Source: Acidimicrobiia bacterium
Lineage (GTDB): Bacteria; Actinomycetota; Acidimicrobiia; Acidimicrobiales; AC-14
Assembly (NCBI GenBank): GCA_023264995.1
Contig: JAHFUR010000018.1
Span: 18,123 to 82,122, forward strand
Length of the DNA stretch: 64,000 bases
Direction: 5' to 3'
Shown piece by piece: positions 24,485 through 34,100 of this stretch. How positions within the stretch are numbered: the first letter of the stretch is position 1; every line of letters starts with the position of its first letter. A model generated the notes under the pieces. That model was given only the letters and a program-made list of their open reading frames with translations, had not been told where the DNA came from and made no database searches. The translations under genes and the position numbers were made by a program.

Positions 24485-26974
24485 CTACCGCTTGCGATCC
24501 AACGGCAATCGATCGACGGATCGGGTCAAGGGACGAAGTCCAGACGTTTCGATCCTTTGATCCCGCTCGGCATCTCGCACCTGAGCCTCGTTCTCAAAAA
24601 TTACTGCGATCGGTTGTCTCGGGTCGTTTGGGTCTATAATGAAGCAAACAGCGACGGCTGCATTGGCTTGATATTGCTTATCACGCAAGTACGAACGAAA
24701 GCGAGCCCTCTCCCAATCCTCGGATGAATCCGGATCGAATGTCGCCCAGACCAGTAGCGCACTATCAGGCCCACCCAGCCCGACAAGCATTGTATAGGAA
24801 TGGGACTGGCCGTCTTTCTTGGTTTGTCGCGCTATCCTCCGAGGTGTACGAGCGATGCGGTCTTGAAGGGCCGCCGAACCCGCGAGAAGAGTTGCGCCAG
24901 TGGCGAGCCACCCAGCCTCTCCACGCTTCTGCAGGTGATCAACAAGCTCCTGCACAACTGGGTTCGCATTGTGAGACGGCTTGGGAGCCGGAGCCTGACG
25001 AAGACCGAGCTGATGGAAATACCAGGCATCGAGACGATCTGTGCGGCTCGTCAGCATCTCAGGATGCTGAGCCTTGAAACGCCGTAGCTCTGCCACGGAC
25101 GGTCCTCCCAGGGCGGGCATTTCCGCTCGGACTTCCTCGGGGTTGCGCTCGACGAAGAGCCCGGTGGCAAAAAACTCTAAGAAGAAATCGAGTTCATCGA
25201 CTGCATGATAGAGCATCGTGACCGCAGGCTCTGTACGACGCCTAAGGTAGAGTAAGAACTCGGCTGGACGGTCTACAAGGTCACGGATGATTTCAAGGTC
25301 GTGAATAGAAACCGTCCAGGGAACGTCCTCTGGCGCAAGCAGTCCAGCTTGGATGAGGCTAACTGTCGCGGCGGCAATTGCTGAAAGATCTTCGAGCGTG
25401 AGGGCGATCACGTGAACCTCGCGAATGAATGAAAGGTCTAGCCAAGCTCGGTCTCGGAGCACCAGCCCCTTATCCAGCTTGATCCGGTCTCGAAGCCGGT
25501 TCCCTTGGGCCGCTCCTTCTGTCACAAGCTTGCGCAGGTCCCCGTGAAGTCGCACCCTGTTGCCGGCGCGAGATTCAGGTCCTAGGGCACCGCTCTTCGC
25601 CTCTAAGACAATGGCAACATCGTCGAGCAACAATAGGCCATCGGCCTCAACCAACTTCGTATAGTCCGAAGGGAGGACCTCTGGTGAAGGGGCATTGTTG
25701 TTCGGTACGAAGTATTCAATTGATACGCGCACCGCTGCACCGGGAAGTAAGGACGACAAGAGTGAGAGTCCAGTGCTCTCAAGGAATTGTCCTCGGTGCT
25801 TCGCGTACCGCTCCCATGACGCGGTCGGTTTAAGCTCCTCCTCGACTCGTTCACGCACTGCCGGAAGAAGCAACCCATCGTGCGTGGGCATCGCAGTGCC
25901 TTGACCATCACGCAGTACTGGCCGAGTACGGAATGGAGATCGACCGTTAACAAACTTGAGCGCAGCTTGAACGGGATCACCAGGAGTGAGGTCGTAGGAT
26001 AGGAGTGCCACGGCGGACTCGACGACCACTTTAGGCAGTCCAGTACGGGTCTCGATGGCATGAACATCGATGATTGACGCGTCAGCGGGATTATCCCATG
26101 TGGCGTCCCAAGACTGACGGGCTCGCTCGCGGGTCTCGAGTGGAACCTCTGGCATCGGCCCTGGGTCTCCGACCGTTCGCCCTCCGGCTGCACGCCACTC
26201 CTCGAAAGCGTCGCGAGTGACCTGAGCGAACTGACGCAGACTCAGCATCCGCTCATCTAGGCGACCGGTGTGCAGGCTCATTATCGCCTCGATGACTCTT
26301 CGTACCTCCGCGACGGTACAACCGATCGTGGCGCGGCAGTCAGTCTCAATGGAGGGCTCGTCGAACAAACCTGAGAGGGTCGCCTCAAGCATGTGAGGAT
26401 AAGTCAGATTGCGGACAAATACCTCGCGCAATACACCACTCAACGCTATCTGCGCATCGGCGGTACCAGCTGCTAGCGCGTCCACCACCAAAAGAGTGGA
26501 CGCTGCATCGAGAGCTTCACGCGTGAGGGCCTGCAACCCCTCAATAATCCCGTCGGGTCGTCTCCTCTGGGTCCCCGAGCTGGGCGCGATTCCTTGTCGG
26601 GTGCCTCGGGCGCTCAAGACGACTGCCCCCAACTCAATCGCGGCGGCGAGACCTTCGTGCTCAGTCTCTCGATACGTCTCCGGGTTAGCGGTCGCCTCGG
26701 CGAGCTTCAAGCTCTGAACAACGTCAAAAACATCGTAAGGCGCCGCTACATCACATATGCGCTGGACCGCGGCCGCAAACTCCCTACGAGCACTCTCCAT
26801 TGCGGATGCAAAATCCCCGGCCGCGTTCAAGTGTCTCAGCAGCCGGTCATGTCCTTCGACAATCAATCGCAACGGTCTCGCTAGGGTGTCAAGGTTCTCG
26901 CTGCTGACAGGGACCGCTCGATTCACGGAGCGCCTTCGCTTCTCCGCACGCTTCTTCTGGGACTTCGAACTCAC
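24485..26974 (-). CDS. Large putative PD-(D/E)XK nuclease-domain protein
   Basis: 829 residues from the GTG at 26974 (SSKSQKKRAEKRRRS). I know no named family. Residues 1-380 are mostly helical after a lysine/arginine-rich start. Around 395-490 the pattern fits a NERD-like PD-(D/E)XK nuclease: HRGQFLES (Glu399), a beta strand, EADGLLLL with Asp445, VLEAKSG with Glu458 and Lys460, then AAQGNRLR with Gln490. The rest (490-829) is mixed alpha/beta with no motif I recognise. It stands alone on the island, like many single-gene defence effectors. Whether it cuts DNA or RNA, or is phage-directed, is inference. Its composition is A+T-richer than the host genes. Confidence 0.7.
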   Translation of the reverse strand: MSSKSQKKRAEKRRRSVNRAVPVSSENLDTLARPLRLIVEGHDRLLRHLNAAGDFASAMESARREFAAAVQRICDVAAPYDVFDVVQSLKLAEATANPETYRETEHEGLAAAIELGAVVLSARGTRQGIAPSSGTQRRRPDGIIEGLQALTREALDAASTLLVVDALAAGTADAQIALSGVLREVFVRNLTYPHMLEATLSGLFDEPSIETDCRATIGCTVAEVRRVIEAIMSLHTGRLDERMLSLRQFAQVTRDAFEEWRAAGGRTVGDPGPMPEVPLETRERARQSWDATWDNPADASIIDVHAIETRTGLPKVVVESAVALLSYDLTPGDPVQAALKFVNGRSPFRTRPVLRDGQGTAMPTHDGLLLPAVRERVEEELKPTASWERYAKHRGQFLESTGLSLLSSLLPGAAVRVSIEYFVPNNNAPSPEVLPSDYTKLVEADGLLLLDDVAIVLEAKSGALGPESRAGNRVRLHGDLRKLVTEGAAQGNRLRDRIKLDKGLVLRDRAWLDLSFIREVHVIALTLEDLSAIAAATVSLIQAGLLAPEDVPWTVSIHDLEIIRDLVDRPAEFLLYLRRRTEPAVTMLYHAVDELDFFLEFFATGLFVERNPEEVRAEMPALGGPSVAELRRFKAQHPEMLTSRTDRLDAWYFHQLGLRQAPAPKPSHNANPVVQELVDHLQKRGEAGWLATGATLLAGSAALQDRIARTPRRIARQTKKDGQSHSYTMLVGLGGPDSALLVWATFDPDSSEDWERARFRSYLRDKQYQANAAVAVCFIIDPNDPRQPIAVIFENEAQVRDAERDQRIETSGLRPLTRSVDRLPLDRKR

Positions 26975-28041
26975 GTTCGGAGCGTACGTCAACCCTTTGG
27001 AGGACGTCGCACGATTTCTCGCGAGGGGTGCTGGGCTTCCCTGGGGCACTGAAGATCCTGCGCTGGCGAACCAGGCGCATGTCCGTGGTCGCGGCCCCAA
27101 ATCAGGCGGAGGTCGTCTGCAGGAAGGCGTTCTCCTGGTTGCAGACCGCTTGGCGTCCGTTGATCGCCCAGGAGGAGCGAGCGGCGGAGCCCGATTGGGT
27201 GGAGCGAGGGACAACGCGAGAAGAGAGGCTTGGCGCCTTCGGAACGCCCGCGAAAGCTCTCTAGCGAGATGCTGGGAAGGGTCGGGCAACGGCGGCGGCG
27301 CCGGTCCTGCGAGTCGGCACCTGTAGGCCACAGCTGCGAAGCACTGGAACGCCCCACAACAGGTGCCCCATATCCTCGCCGAATCCTGGCCACCGGGATA
27401 GCCCGTATGTGCCGCTATCTCCAGCGCGTCCGAGAGAGAGCGCTCCGGCCTGCGGGTCTGCGCTGAGGACATGTCGTCGACGAACCAAGGTCGGAGGTCG
27501 ACAGGCGCGCAAAGGCGGCAAGGAAAGGAACGGCAGCCGGCGGTGCGTCGAAAACGCGCTTGAGAGAACGCGTCCTCCACGCAGCCGAAACCCCTCGTCG
27601 GATACATCGATGACGGTCCTCGACGGGCTCGAGATAAGTGCCGTACCGGGCGTAGGCCGAGATACGGCTCGGGGTGGCGTCTCCGCATGGGTGTTCGGCC
27701 CGGAAGTCGCCCATAACCGCCGGCCAGAGTGGCGACGGACCCCCGCGCAACGTGCCGTTGTCGCACGGGGGTGTCACCCAGGCGAAGGAGCGCATAACTG
27801 CGGGGTAGTTGAGCGCCGTCTGGGCGATTGGCGCGCGGACGGCTCCTTGGTCGGGACGGGCCGTTCGGCAGGCCAGTCGAAGTAGCCGGGATGGGTCGCA
27901 GAGGGGGCCGCACGGGCCGAGCCGGCAGGCCGGCGTTGGTCGTCGCGGGCGGCCACCCGCCGGGAGGCGCAGCGCTCGACGTGATGCCGCCGCGCAGCCG
28001 TCCAAAGACACCCGTGCAGAAACCCTCCCTGAGGACCTTCC
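26975..28041. other. Right-end region of the island without supported genes
   Basis: Just over 1 kb upstream of the nuclease gene. A long frame continues upstream of the nuclease start but its proline/arginine-rich translation has no recognisable motif and looks non-coding. Repeat D lies inside (27706-27818). The nuclease promoter should be near 27000. Confidence 0.45.
27706..27818. repeat. attC-like structured repeat D (inverted, diverged)
   Basis: Reads in the opposite direction to A-C. GCCCATAAC (27709-27717) corresponds to the right end of copy C, followed by CGCCGGC and, 50 bp on, the partly conserved GCA-type box; GTTGAGC (27808-27814) could be the other core. Similarity to copy C is clear over the first 55 bp but with gaps, so this copy is the least certain. 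Confidence 0.35.
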
Positions 28042-28081
28042 AGGACACGAAAAGGACACGCGGCCACGAAAAGGACACGCG
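28042..28081 (+). repeat. Putative integrase arm-type sites, right end
   Basis: 28042-28062 is identical over 21 bp to 9337-9357. A second copy (CCACGAAAAGGACACGCG, 28064-28081) follows directly, so two sites sit in tandem about 115 bp before attR. Confidence 0.6.
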
Positions 28082-28194
28082 TTTGTGGCCTGTTACGGCG
28101 ACTCTCGGGCAATTGTTGTACACGCACACACCCCCTGTGACCTGCTCTTTTCTGGAATTCTGGACGTCAGCGCAGGTCCGCCGATTGTCGCCTG

Positions 28195-28253
28195 GCAGGA
28201 TTCAGGTTCCTGTGTCCGAAAGGACGTGGGGGTTCAAGTCCCCCCTCGCCCAC
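28195..28253 (+). repeat. Right attachment site (attR), 59 bp
   Basis: Exact copy of the tRNA-Leu 3' portion at 9195-9253. The 5' half of the tRNA is absent here, so this copy is not a working gene. It marks the right end of the 19-kb island. Confidence 0.95.
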
Positions 28254-28585
28254 CCCCTTTGACCTGCGGTTTTGTGTTGTGGAGGGTTCCGCACCCGGTC
28301 GTCGTACCCGCCAATTGCAACCCAGTTGCAACCCTTCGCATAGCCGGACGCGGCGGTACCGGGCGTCACGAGCCGACATCGGACGATCCACCGAGCGCCG
28401 CGAACATCCTGGGCGGCCGAATCTCGGTGGCCAGGCGTGTCTCGATGGCCAGCGCCGTTCCGTCCAGCAAGCGCGGGGCCGCCCCTGCGGACTAGGTCGG
28501 GGTGCATTTACAGCAGATACCGGCAAAGTGGCATCGATGGCCCTCAGGGCATGTCAGCCAGGGCGTATGCGATTCTCTCGCAGCA
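28254..28585. other. Spacer between attR and AlbA-type gene
   Basis: About 330 bp, no supported gene. Unlike the sequence after attL, it shows no arm-site repeat. Confidence 0.4.
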
Positions 28586-30271
28586 CTAGCCGGGCCCGTA
28601 GCGAACTCCCGGGCCTCCGCGCGCGTCGCCGATCTTCGAGACAAGCCCGCGGGAACGCAGGTCGGCGAGGAGGTTGCGGGCGCGGTAGACGTCGATGTCG
28701 AACATCCTCTGTACCGTGCGGTTCGTGACGTAGCCGTACTCGCGAATGTGATCCAGGACCTTGTCGTCGACGCCATCGAGTTGTCGACGGTGGTAGTGGA
28801 GGGCCCGCGCCAATCCGGCGACGGCCTCAGGGCGAAGGCGGTAGGTCGGGACGGGGTGGTGCGCGGTTCGCCGCGTTGGTTCGGCGACCCGCTCGTCGGA
28901 CATCCGCTGCAGGATTCGTTGCGCTTCGGCCGGCGACCGCTGGATGACCCCGGCCAGGTGGAGCGCGTCGATGGTCCGCCGCGTCCGGAGGGCGGACAGA
29001 GCCAGGAGGACGTCGACGTCGCGTCCGAGCGCGTCGGGGAGGTCGGCCACGTACCGCACGAACGCCTTGTTCCCGGTGCCGCCCTCGAGGGCGGCCTGGA
29101 CCAGGAGATCCTCGGATCGAAAGGCGGGGGGCTCCTTGCCGCTGCGAAGCATCTCTCGATACGCCCTATCGACACCCTGGCCCGTCCGCTCGGCGAGCTG
29201 CAGGAGCGCGACCGTCTCGGTGAGCAGCCGGTTCCGCGGCGTCGACGGGTAGGTGAGGATGTTCTGGGGTGTGACGCCAGCGACGAACCCGCCGGGGCTG
29301 GAGATCGTCAGGCGATCGGCGGTGTGCTCGATGTCGACCGTGCCATGAGTGTCGTAGGAGCGGTGGATCAACGCGTTGACGACCAGCTCCCGAACGGCGT
29401 CGATGGGGTAGTCGCTGAGTGAGAGCTGCACTCCTCCGGGGAGGCCCAGCGGCTCGATCTGGGTGCGCCGTTCGACGGCCTCGATGAGCAACTCAATGGC
29501 GGCGAGCATGGGCTCACGGCCTCGCACCCGGTTGGTCGCCTCCGCTCCCGAGGTCGGCCGGTTCTGGTAGGAGTACCCGTACTCGGGGAGCCGGTCGGCC
29601 AGTAGCTCGGCGGGAGCAAGCAGGAGCGCGGCGGCGCGGGTGAGCCCCCCACGTGCTGTGGCCAATCTGAGGTCGGTCAGCAAGCGTCCCGTGTCGAGGG
29701 CAGCGAGCTCGTGGCGGCCGGCACGACGGAGCAACTGACGCAGTCGCTCGATCTCCAACGGTGCCAGCTCCGACGCGCGCACGGGGATCTCCTCCGCCGA
29801 CCAGTCGATCAGACCGCGCGCCGACAGGACCTCCCGCTGCTGGTCGGGGGTGAAGGGAAGGCACTCGCGGCCGAGCCGGCGGGTCGCGAGCCCGGCTGCA
29901 TTGGAACAGGTGCCGACGCCAGGTGGCACCGAGACGATCACCAGCCTTCGACCGTGGTCGATGCGCTCGACGACGAAGCAGGTCAAGCTCGGCCGGGTGC
30001 GGTCGAAGATGCCCTTGCGCATGACGTCCACGGTGAGCGCCGGGGGCACGTCCTGGAAGGCGTCCGGGCCGATCTGGTCGTCGACCACCCCGAGCACGAT
30101 GGTGCCGCCGCGGGCGTTGGCGAAGCACACGGCAGCGTCGGCCAGGATGCGGAGCGTGTCCTTGACGTCACGGCCAAACTGCTTGAACTCGAGCTCGTCA
30201 CCTTCGAGCTCTCGGGCCCTCAGACCCATGGCGATGCTCGTGAGTGCGGCGTCGACGGAGCCTGCGACCAC
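28586..30271 (-). CDS. AlbA_2/Schlafen-type ATP-binding transcriptional regulator
   Basis: 561 residues. The N-terminal AlbA_2 (Schlafen-like) domain shows LEGDELEFKQF and FANARGGTIVLGV (about 20-150). A middle ATP-binding HATPase_c_4 domain has ELVVNALIHRSY, RLTISSPGGF and NRLL followed by ERTGQGVDRAY. The C-terminus has winged-helix repeats ending RSRGLVSKIGDARGG. Such proteins are annotated as transcriptional regulators or RecG-like; several relatives occur in defence islands or on mobile elements. An internal ATG at 30229 is an alternative start. The gene lies between attR and a decayed third att copy, so it may belong to a second integrated element. Confidence 0.85.
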   Translation of the reverse strand: MVAGSVDAALTSIAMGLRARELEGDELEFKQFGRDVKDTLRILADAAVCFANARGGTIVLGVVDDQIGPDAFQDVPPALTVDVMRKGIFDRTRPSLTCFVVERIDHGRRLVIVSVPPGVGTCSNAAGLATRRLGRECLPFTPDQQREVLSARGLIDWSAEEIPVRASELAPLEIERLRQLLRRAGRHELAALDTGRLLTDLRLATARGGLTRAAALLLAPAELLADRLPEYGYSYQNRPTSGAEATNRVRGREPMLAAIELLIEAVERRTQIEPLGLPGGVQLSLSDYPIDAVRELVVNALIHRSYDTHGTVDIEHTADRLTISSPGGFVAGVTPQNILTYPSTPRNRLLTETVALLQLAERTGQGVDRAYREMLRSGKEPPAFRSEDLLVQAALEGGTGNKAFVRYVADLPDALGRDVDVLLALSALRTRRTIDALHLAGVIQRSPAEAQRILQRMSDERVAEPTRRTAHHPVPTYRLRPEAVAGLARALHYHRRQLDGVDDKVLDHIREYGYVTNRTVQRMFDIDVYRARNLLADLRSRGLVSKIGDARGGPGVRYGPG

Positions 30272-31196
30272 GAGAACTGATCCTAACTGATTGTCCGGCA
30301 GAAGTGTCCGACTATCAGTTACCCCCCGGTTACCGCACGGCTAGTCCTCAGAGCGCTCCGACGACTCCGTGCGGCTCCCTTCGGGTCGTTCTCGTCGGCC
30401 GTGACGACGGCGTAACGGCCCGGCGGAGCGGCCCGACGGCCTCTCAGTGGCGACTGCGCCCAGGGTGCGCCGAGGGGCCGCCGAGGGGTAGACGGAGGGC
30501 GGATCTCGGGTCTGGCCGTGGTCAGGGCGTGGTCACGAGTTGGTCACGAACGCGGCGAAACGGGGCGGTATGCAGGGGTACTGGCCGGACGAGAGAAATC
30601 GCGAAATCCCAGGTCAGGGCACATATTCGGCACCAATCGGCACCTGACATAACTGCTCGAGGCGGAGTTCAAGTCCCCCTCGCCCACCGGGTAAACGTGC
30701 TGGTCAAAGGGTACGCGGCGGGCTTGAGCGCGCGCGGGCGCGCGGGCTGCTCGGGGCTCCGTGGACACAAATTGGACAGGACGTTTGGACACGAGGCCGG
30801 GCATGGACGCGCGCCGGGACACCGAGGTGTGCACGGACGACGTCCAGCGGTAGGTGCGGTCCGTGAACCATCGCGATGGCCGACTAGATGTCTCGCTGGG
30901 GGGTAGTGGCTTCGCCAGCTGGCAGCCGGCGAATGCGCTCAGCAGCCGTGTCGACCCGCCAGGCCGGGGTCGGGAGATGGGGCTTCCAGTCTTCGAGCCG
31001 GTCCCATCAGGCTGGCGGGGATGGGCCCGCGCCCCACCCGTTGGGCCAGCGGACATCGACGTCAACTTGGTCGGCGCGAAGTGTCGTACCCGATTACGAC
31101 AGACATTCGACCCGTTTGACTCGATGCTTGGCCGGGACCCATGGGGGGCGAGCCGCGGACGGGTTGCTGTGCGCGGACGAAAGGGACGGAACTGAG
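30272..31196. other. Long non-coding region with att remnant
   Basis: About 925 bp. It contains the third tRNA-3'-end copy (30667-30687), followed by a flank that resembles the sequence after attL (GGTAAA..., GGTCA..., GCGGCGG) and by GGACACAAATTGGACAGG near 30764, a degenerate arm site. No gene is supported. Confidence 0.55.
30667..30687 (+). repeat. Decayed third copy of tRNA-Leu 3' end
   Basis: GTTCAAGTCCCC-type T-arm and acceptor end, 21 bp, identical to the tRNA end except for one missing C. Its right flank (30688-30725) aligns with the flank of attL. This suggests a relic of an older insertion at the same site. Confidence 0.7.
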
Positions 31197-34100
31197 ATGC
31201 GAAACAGAATGGTCGGCCGCGGCCGCGTCGGTTCATTCCTGGCTTATCCGGCGAAGGTGACGTCGCGGTGGGCGCGTCTCTCCGTGCTGTCGCTGCTCGC
31301 GGCGATCCTGGCGCCGCTCATGGGAATGCACGCCGCCGGCGCCGCCGTCGTGTTCTCGCAGAACTTCGACGGGGTGGCCGCGCCGGCTCTGCCGGCGGGC
31401 TGGACGAGCACGGCGGCCGGGATCGGCACGCCGTTCGTGACCACGACGGCGTCGCCCGACACGGCTCCGAACGCCGCGTTCACGGCGGAGAGCACCCGTC
31501 TTTCGGACATCGGGCTCGTGTCACCGGTCTTTACGTGGCCGCAGAACGGGATGCTGACCTTCCGGCACAAGTTCGACACGGAGATCCAGCACGACGCCGG
31601 CGCCCTCGAGATCAAGATCTACGGGACCGACTGGCGCGACTTCACGACGACGCCGCAGGTCGGCGGGACGTACGTCGCGGGGGGCTACACCGGGTACGTC
31701 GCCGACACGACAGGGCCCTCGGGGAGCGGCTCGCCTCTGCGGAACCGCTACGCGTGGACCGGCAACAGCGGCGGCTACATCACAACCATCGCCTACCTGC
31801 CGGCCGCCGCTGCCGGCCAGAGCGTCCAGTTGCGCTGGCGGTTCGGGACCGACGACGGCGGCCTTGGCGGGAACGGATGGTCCGTCGACAGCATCTCGGT
31901 GACCAACGACCCCGCCAAGGTGACCCTCAACCAGGCGGTGGGACAGGCCGACCCGGCGACCAGCGGGCCGGTCAACTTCACGGCGACGTTCAGCCGGCCC
32001 GTCACGGGCTTCAGCGGGTCGGACATCTCGTTTGCCGGCTCGACCGCGCCGGGCACGCTGGCGGCCGCGGTCACGGGCGGCCCGTCGGTCTACAACGTGG
32101 CCGTCTCGGGCATCACCGGCTACGGAACTATCAAGGCGGCCATCCCGGCGGGCGCCGTCGACGGCGGCAACCAGGCCGCGACCTCGACCGACGCCACGGT
32201 GCTGTACCAGCCCGCCACGGTGACCATCAACCAGGCGAGCGGCCAGGCCGACCCGACCACGAGCTCGCCGATCAACTTCACGGCAACCTTCAGCAAGGCG
32301 GTTACCGGGTTCACCGCATCGGACGTCTCCTTTAACGGCTCCAACGCGCCGGGCACGCTGGCGGCGGCGATCACGGGCGGCCCGGCCACCTACAACGTGG
32401 CCGTGTCGGGCATGGCCGGGCCCGGCGTCGTCAAGGTCGGCATCCCGGTCAACTCGGTCGACGGGGGGAACGCGCCGTCGACGACGACGGACGACCACGT
32501 CAACTTCTCGGCGGCGAGCGTCACGATCAACCAGGCCAGCGGCCAGGCCGATCCGGCCCTGAGCGGGCCCATCAACTTCACGGCCACGTTCAACCGGGCG
32601 GTGACCGGGTTCACCGCGGCCGACGTCTCCCTCGCCGGCTCGACGGCGCAGGGGACGCTCACCGCGACCGTCACCGGCAGCGGCGCGGCCTACAACGTGG
32701 CCATCTCGGGCATGACCGGGCCGGGCACGGTGAAGGCGTCCATCCCCACCAACGTCGTCGACGGCGGCAACGTGGCGTCGACCTCGACCGACAACACCGT
32801 GACGTTCGGGGCCGTCGGGGTCGTGGTCAGCACCGACAGCGCCCAGAAGGACCCGACCGGATTCGGACAGATCTTCTACATCGTCCGGTTCACGTCCCCG
32901 GTGTCCGGCTTCACGGAGAGCGACCTCTCCTTTGCCGGCTCGACGGCCCCCGGGCCGCTGGTGGCGACGTCGCACGGGAGTGACTACAACCAGAACCAGC
33001 AATTCCACATCACGGTGACGGGCATGTCCGGGCCCGGTGTCGTGAAGCTGTCGGTGCCGGCCAACGTGGTCGACGGAGGCAACGCGGCATCGACCTCGAC
33101 GGACAACACCGTCACATTTTCGGGCATCACCGTCACGCTCAACCAGGCCGCGAGCCAGGCTGACCCGACGTCGGCATCAACCGTCAACTTCACCGCCGTG
33201 TTCAGCAATCCGGTGACGGGGTTCACGGGCAGCGACGTCACCCTCGACGGCTCGACGGCGCCGGGGACCCTGAAGGCGACGGTGACCGGTGGCCCGTCGA
33301 CCTACAACGTGGCTGTGTCGGGCATGACCGGGCCCGGCAAGGTCAGCCCATGGATCTACTGGGACGTCGTCGACCAGGGCAACGCTGGCGCCACGTCCAC
33401 CGACGGCTCGGTGGATTTCAGCGGCACCGCCGTCACCGTCAACCAGGCCAGCGGGCAGGCCGACCCCACGGCGGCGTCACCGATCAACTTCACCGCCACC
33501 TTCAGCAAGGCCGTCACCGGGTTCACCGCCGCTGACGTGTCGTTCGCCGGCTCCACCGCGCCGGGGACGCTGACGGCGGCGGTCACAGGCGGACCGACCA
33601 CCTACACCGTGGCGGTCTCGGGCATGACGGGGTCGGGGCTGGTCAAGGCGTCCGTACCCGCCAACGCCGTCAACGGCGGGAACGCGGCGTCGACCTCCAC
33701 CGACAACTCGGTGAGCTTCGTCAACGCCACCGTCACCATCAACCAGGCCGCCGGCCAAGCCGATCCGACCGCGGCGTCTCCGATCAACTTCACGGTTGTC
33801 TTCAGCAAGGCCGTCACCGGCTTCACCGCTTCGGACGTGGCGCTCAGCGGGGACGCACCCGGGACGTTGACCAAGACCGTCACCGGCGGGCCGAGCACGT
33901 ACAACGTCGCCGTCGCGGGCATGACCGGACCGGGCCTCATCAGGGCCATTGTCGCGGCCAACGTGGTCGACGGGGGCAACGCCAAGGCGACCTTCACCGA
34001 CAACGCGGTGACCTTCGTGAACGCCACCGTCACCGTCGAACAACGCAGCGGCCAAGCCGACCCGACGTCGGGCTTCCCCATCAACTTCACCGTCAGATTC

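Larger units (their letters stand above)
9195..28253 (+). mobile_element. Integrated mobilizable island at tRNA-Leu
   Basis: The island is bounded by identical 59-bp direct repeats of the tRNA-Leu 3' end (9195-9253 and 28195-28253), exactly 19,000 bp apart. Inside are a tyrosine recombinase, an excisionase, a MobF relaxase-helicase, DarTG, an Lsr2 gene, a putative PD-(D/E)XK nuclease and several broken genes. A 21-bp sequence that looks like an integrase arm site occurs near both ends. No coupling protein or VirB-type gene is visible, so it probably depends on a helper for transfer. The integrase lies mid-element rather than next to an att site. The right part (17.7-28 kb) is richer in A+T and in pseudogenes than the left part. 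Confidence 0.9.

Noticed and set aside
26975..28129. N-terminal extension of the nuclease frame by 385 residues
   Set aside because: The translation is proline/arginine-rich without any motif, crosses the arm sites, and the basic SSKSQKKRAEK start at 26974 looks like a true N-terminus.
28492..28585. Cys-rich frame (CPEGHRCHFAGICCKC) just after the AlbA-type gene
   Set aside because: The AlbA-type protein ends naturally at 28586, and the Cys-rich piece has no start or ribosome site; it could be chance.
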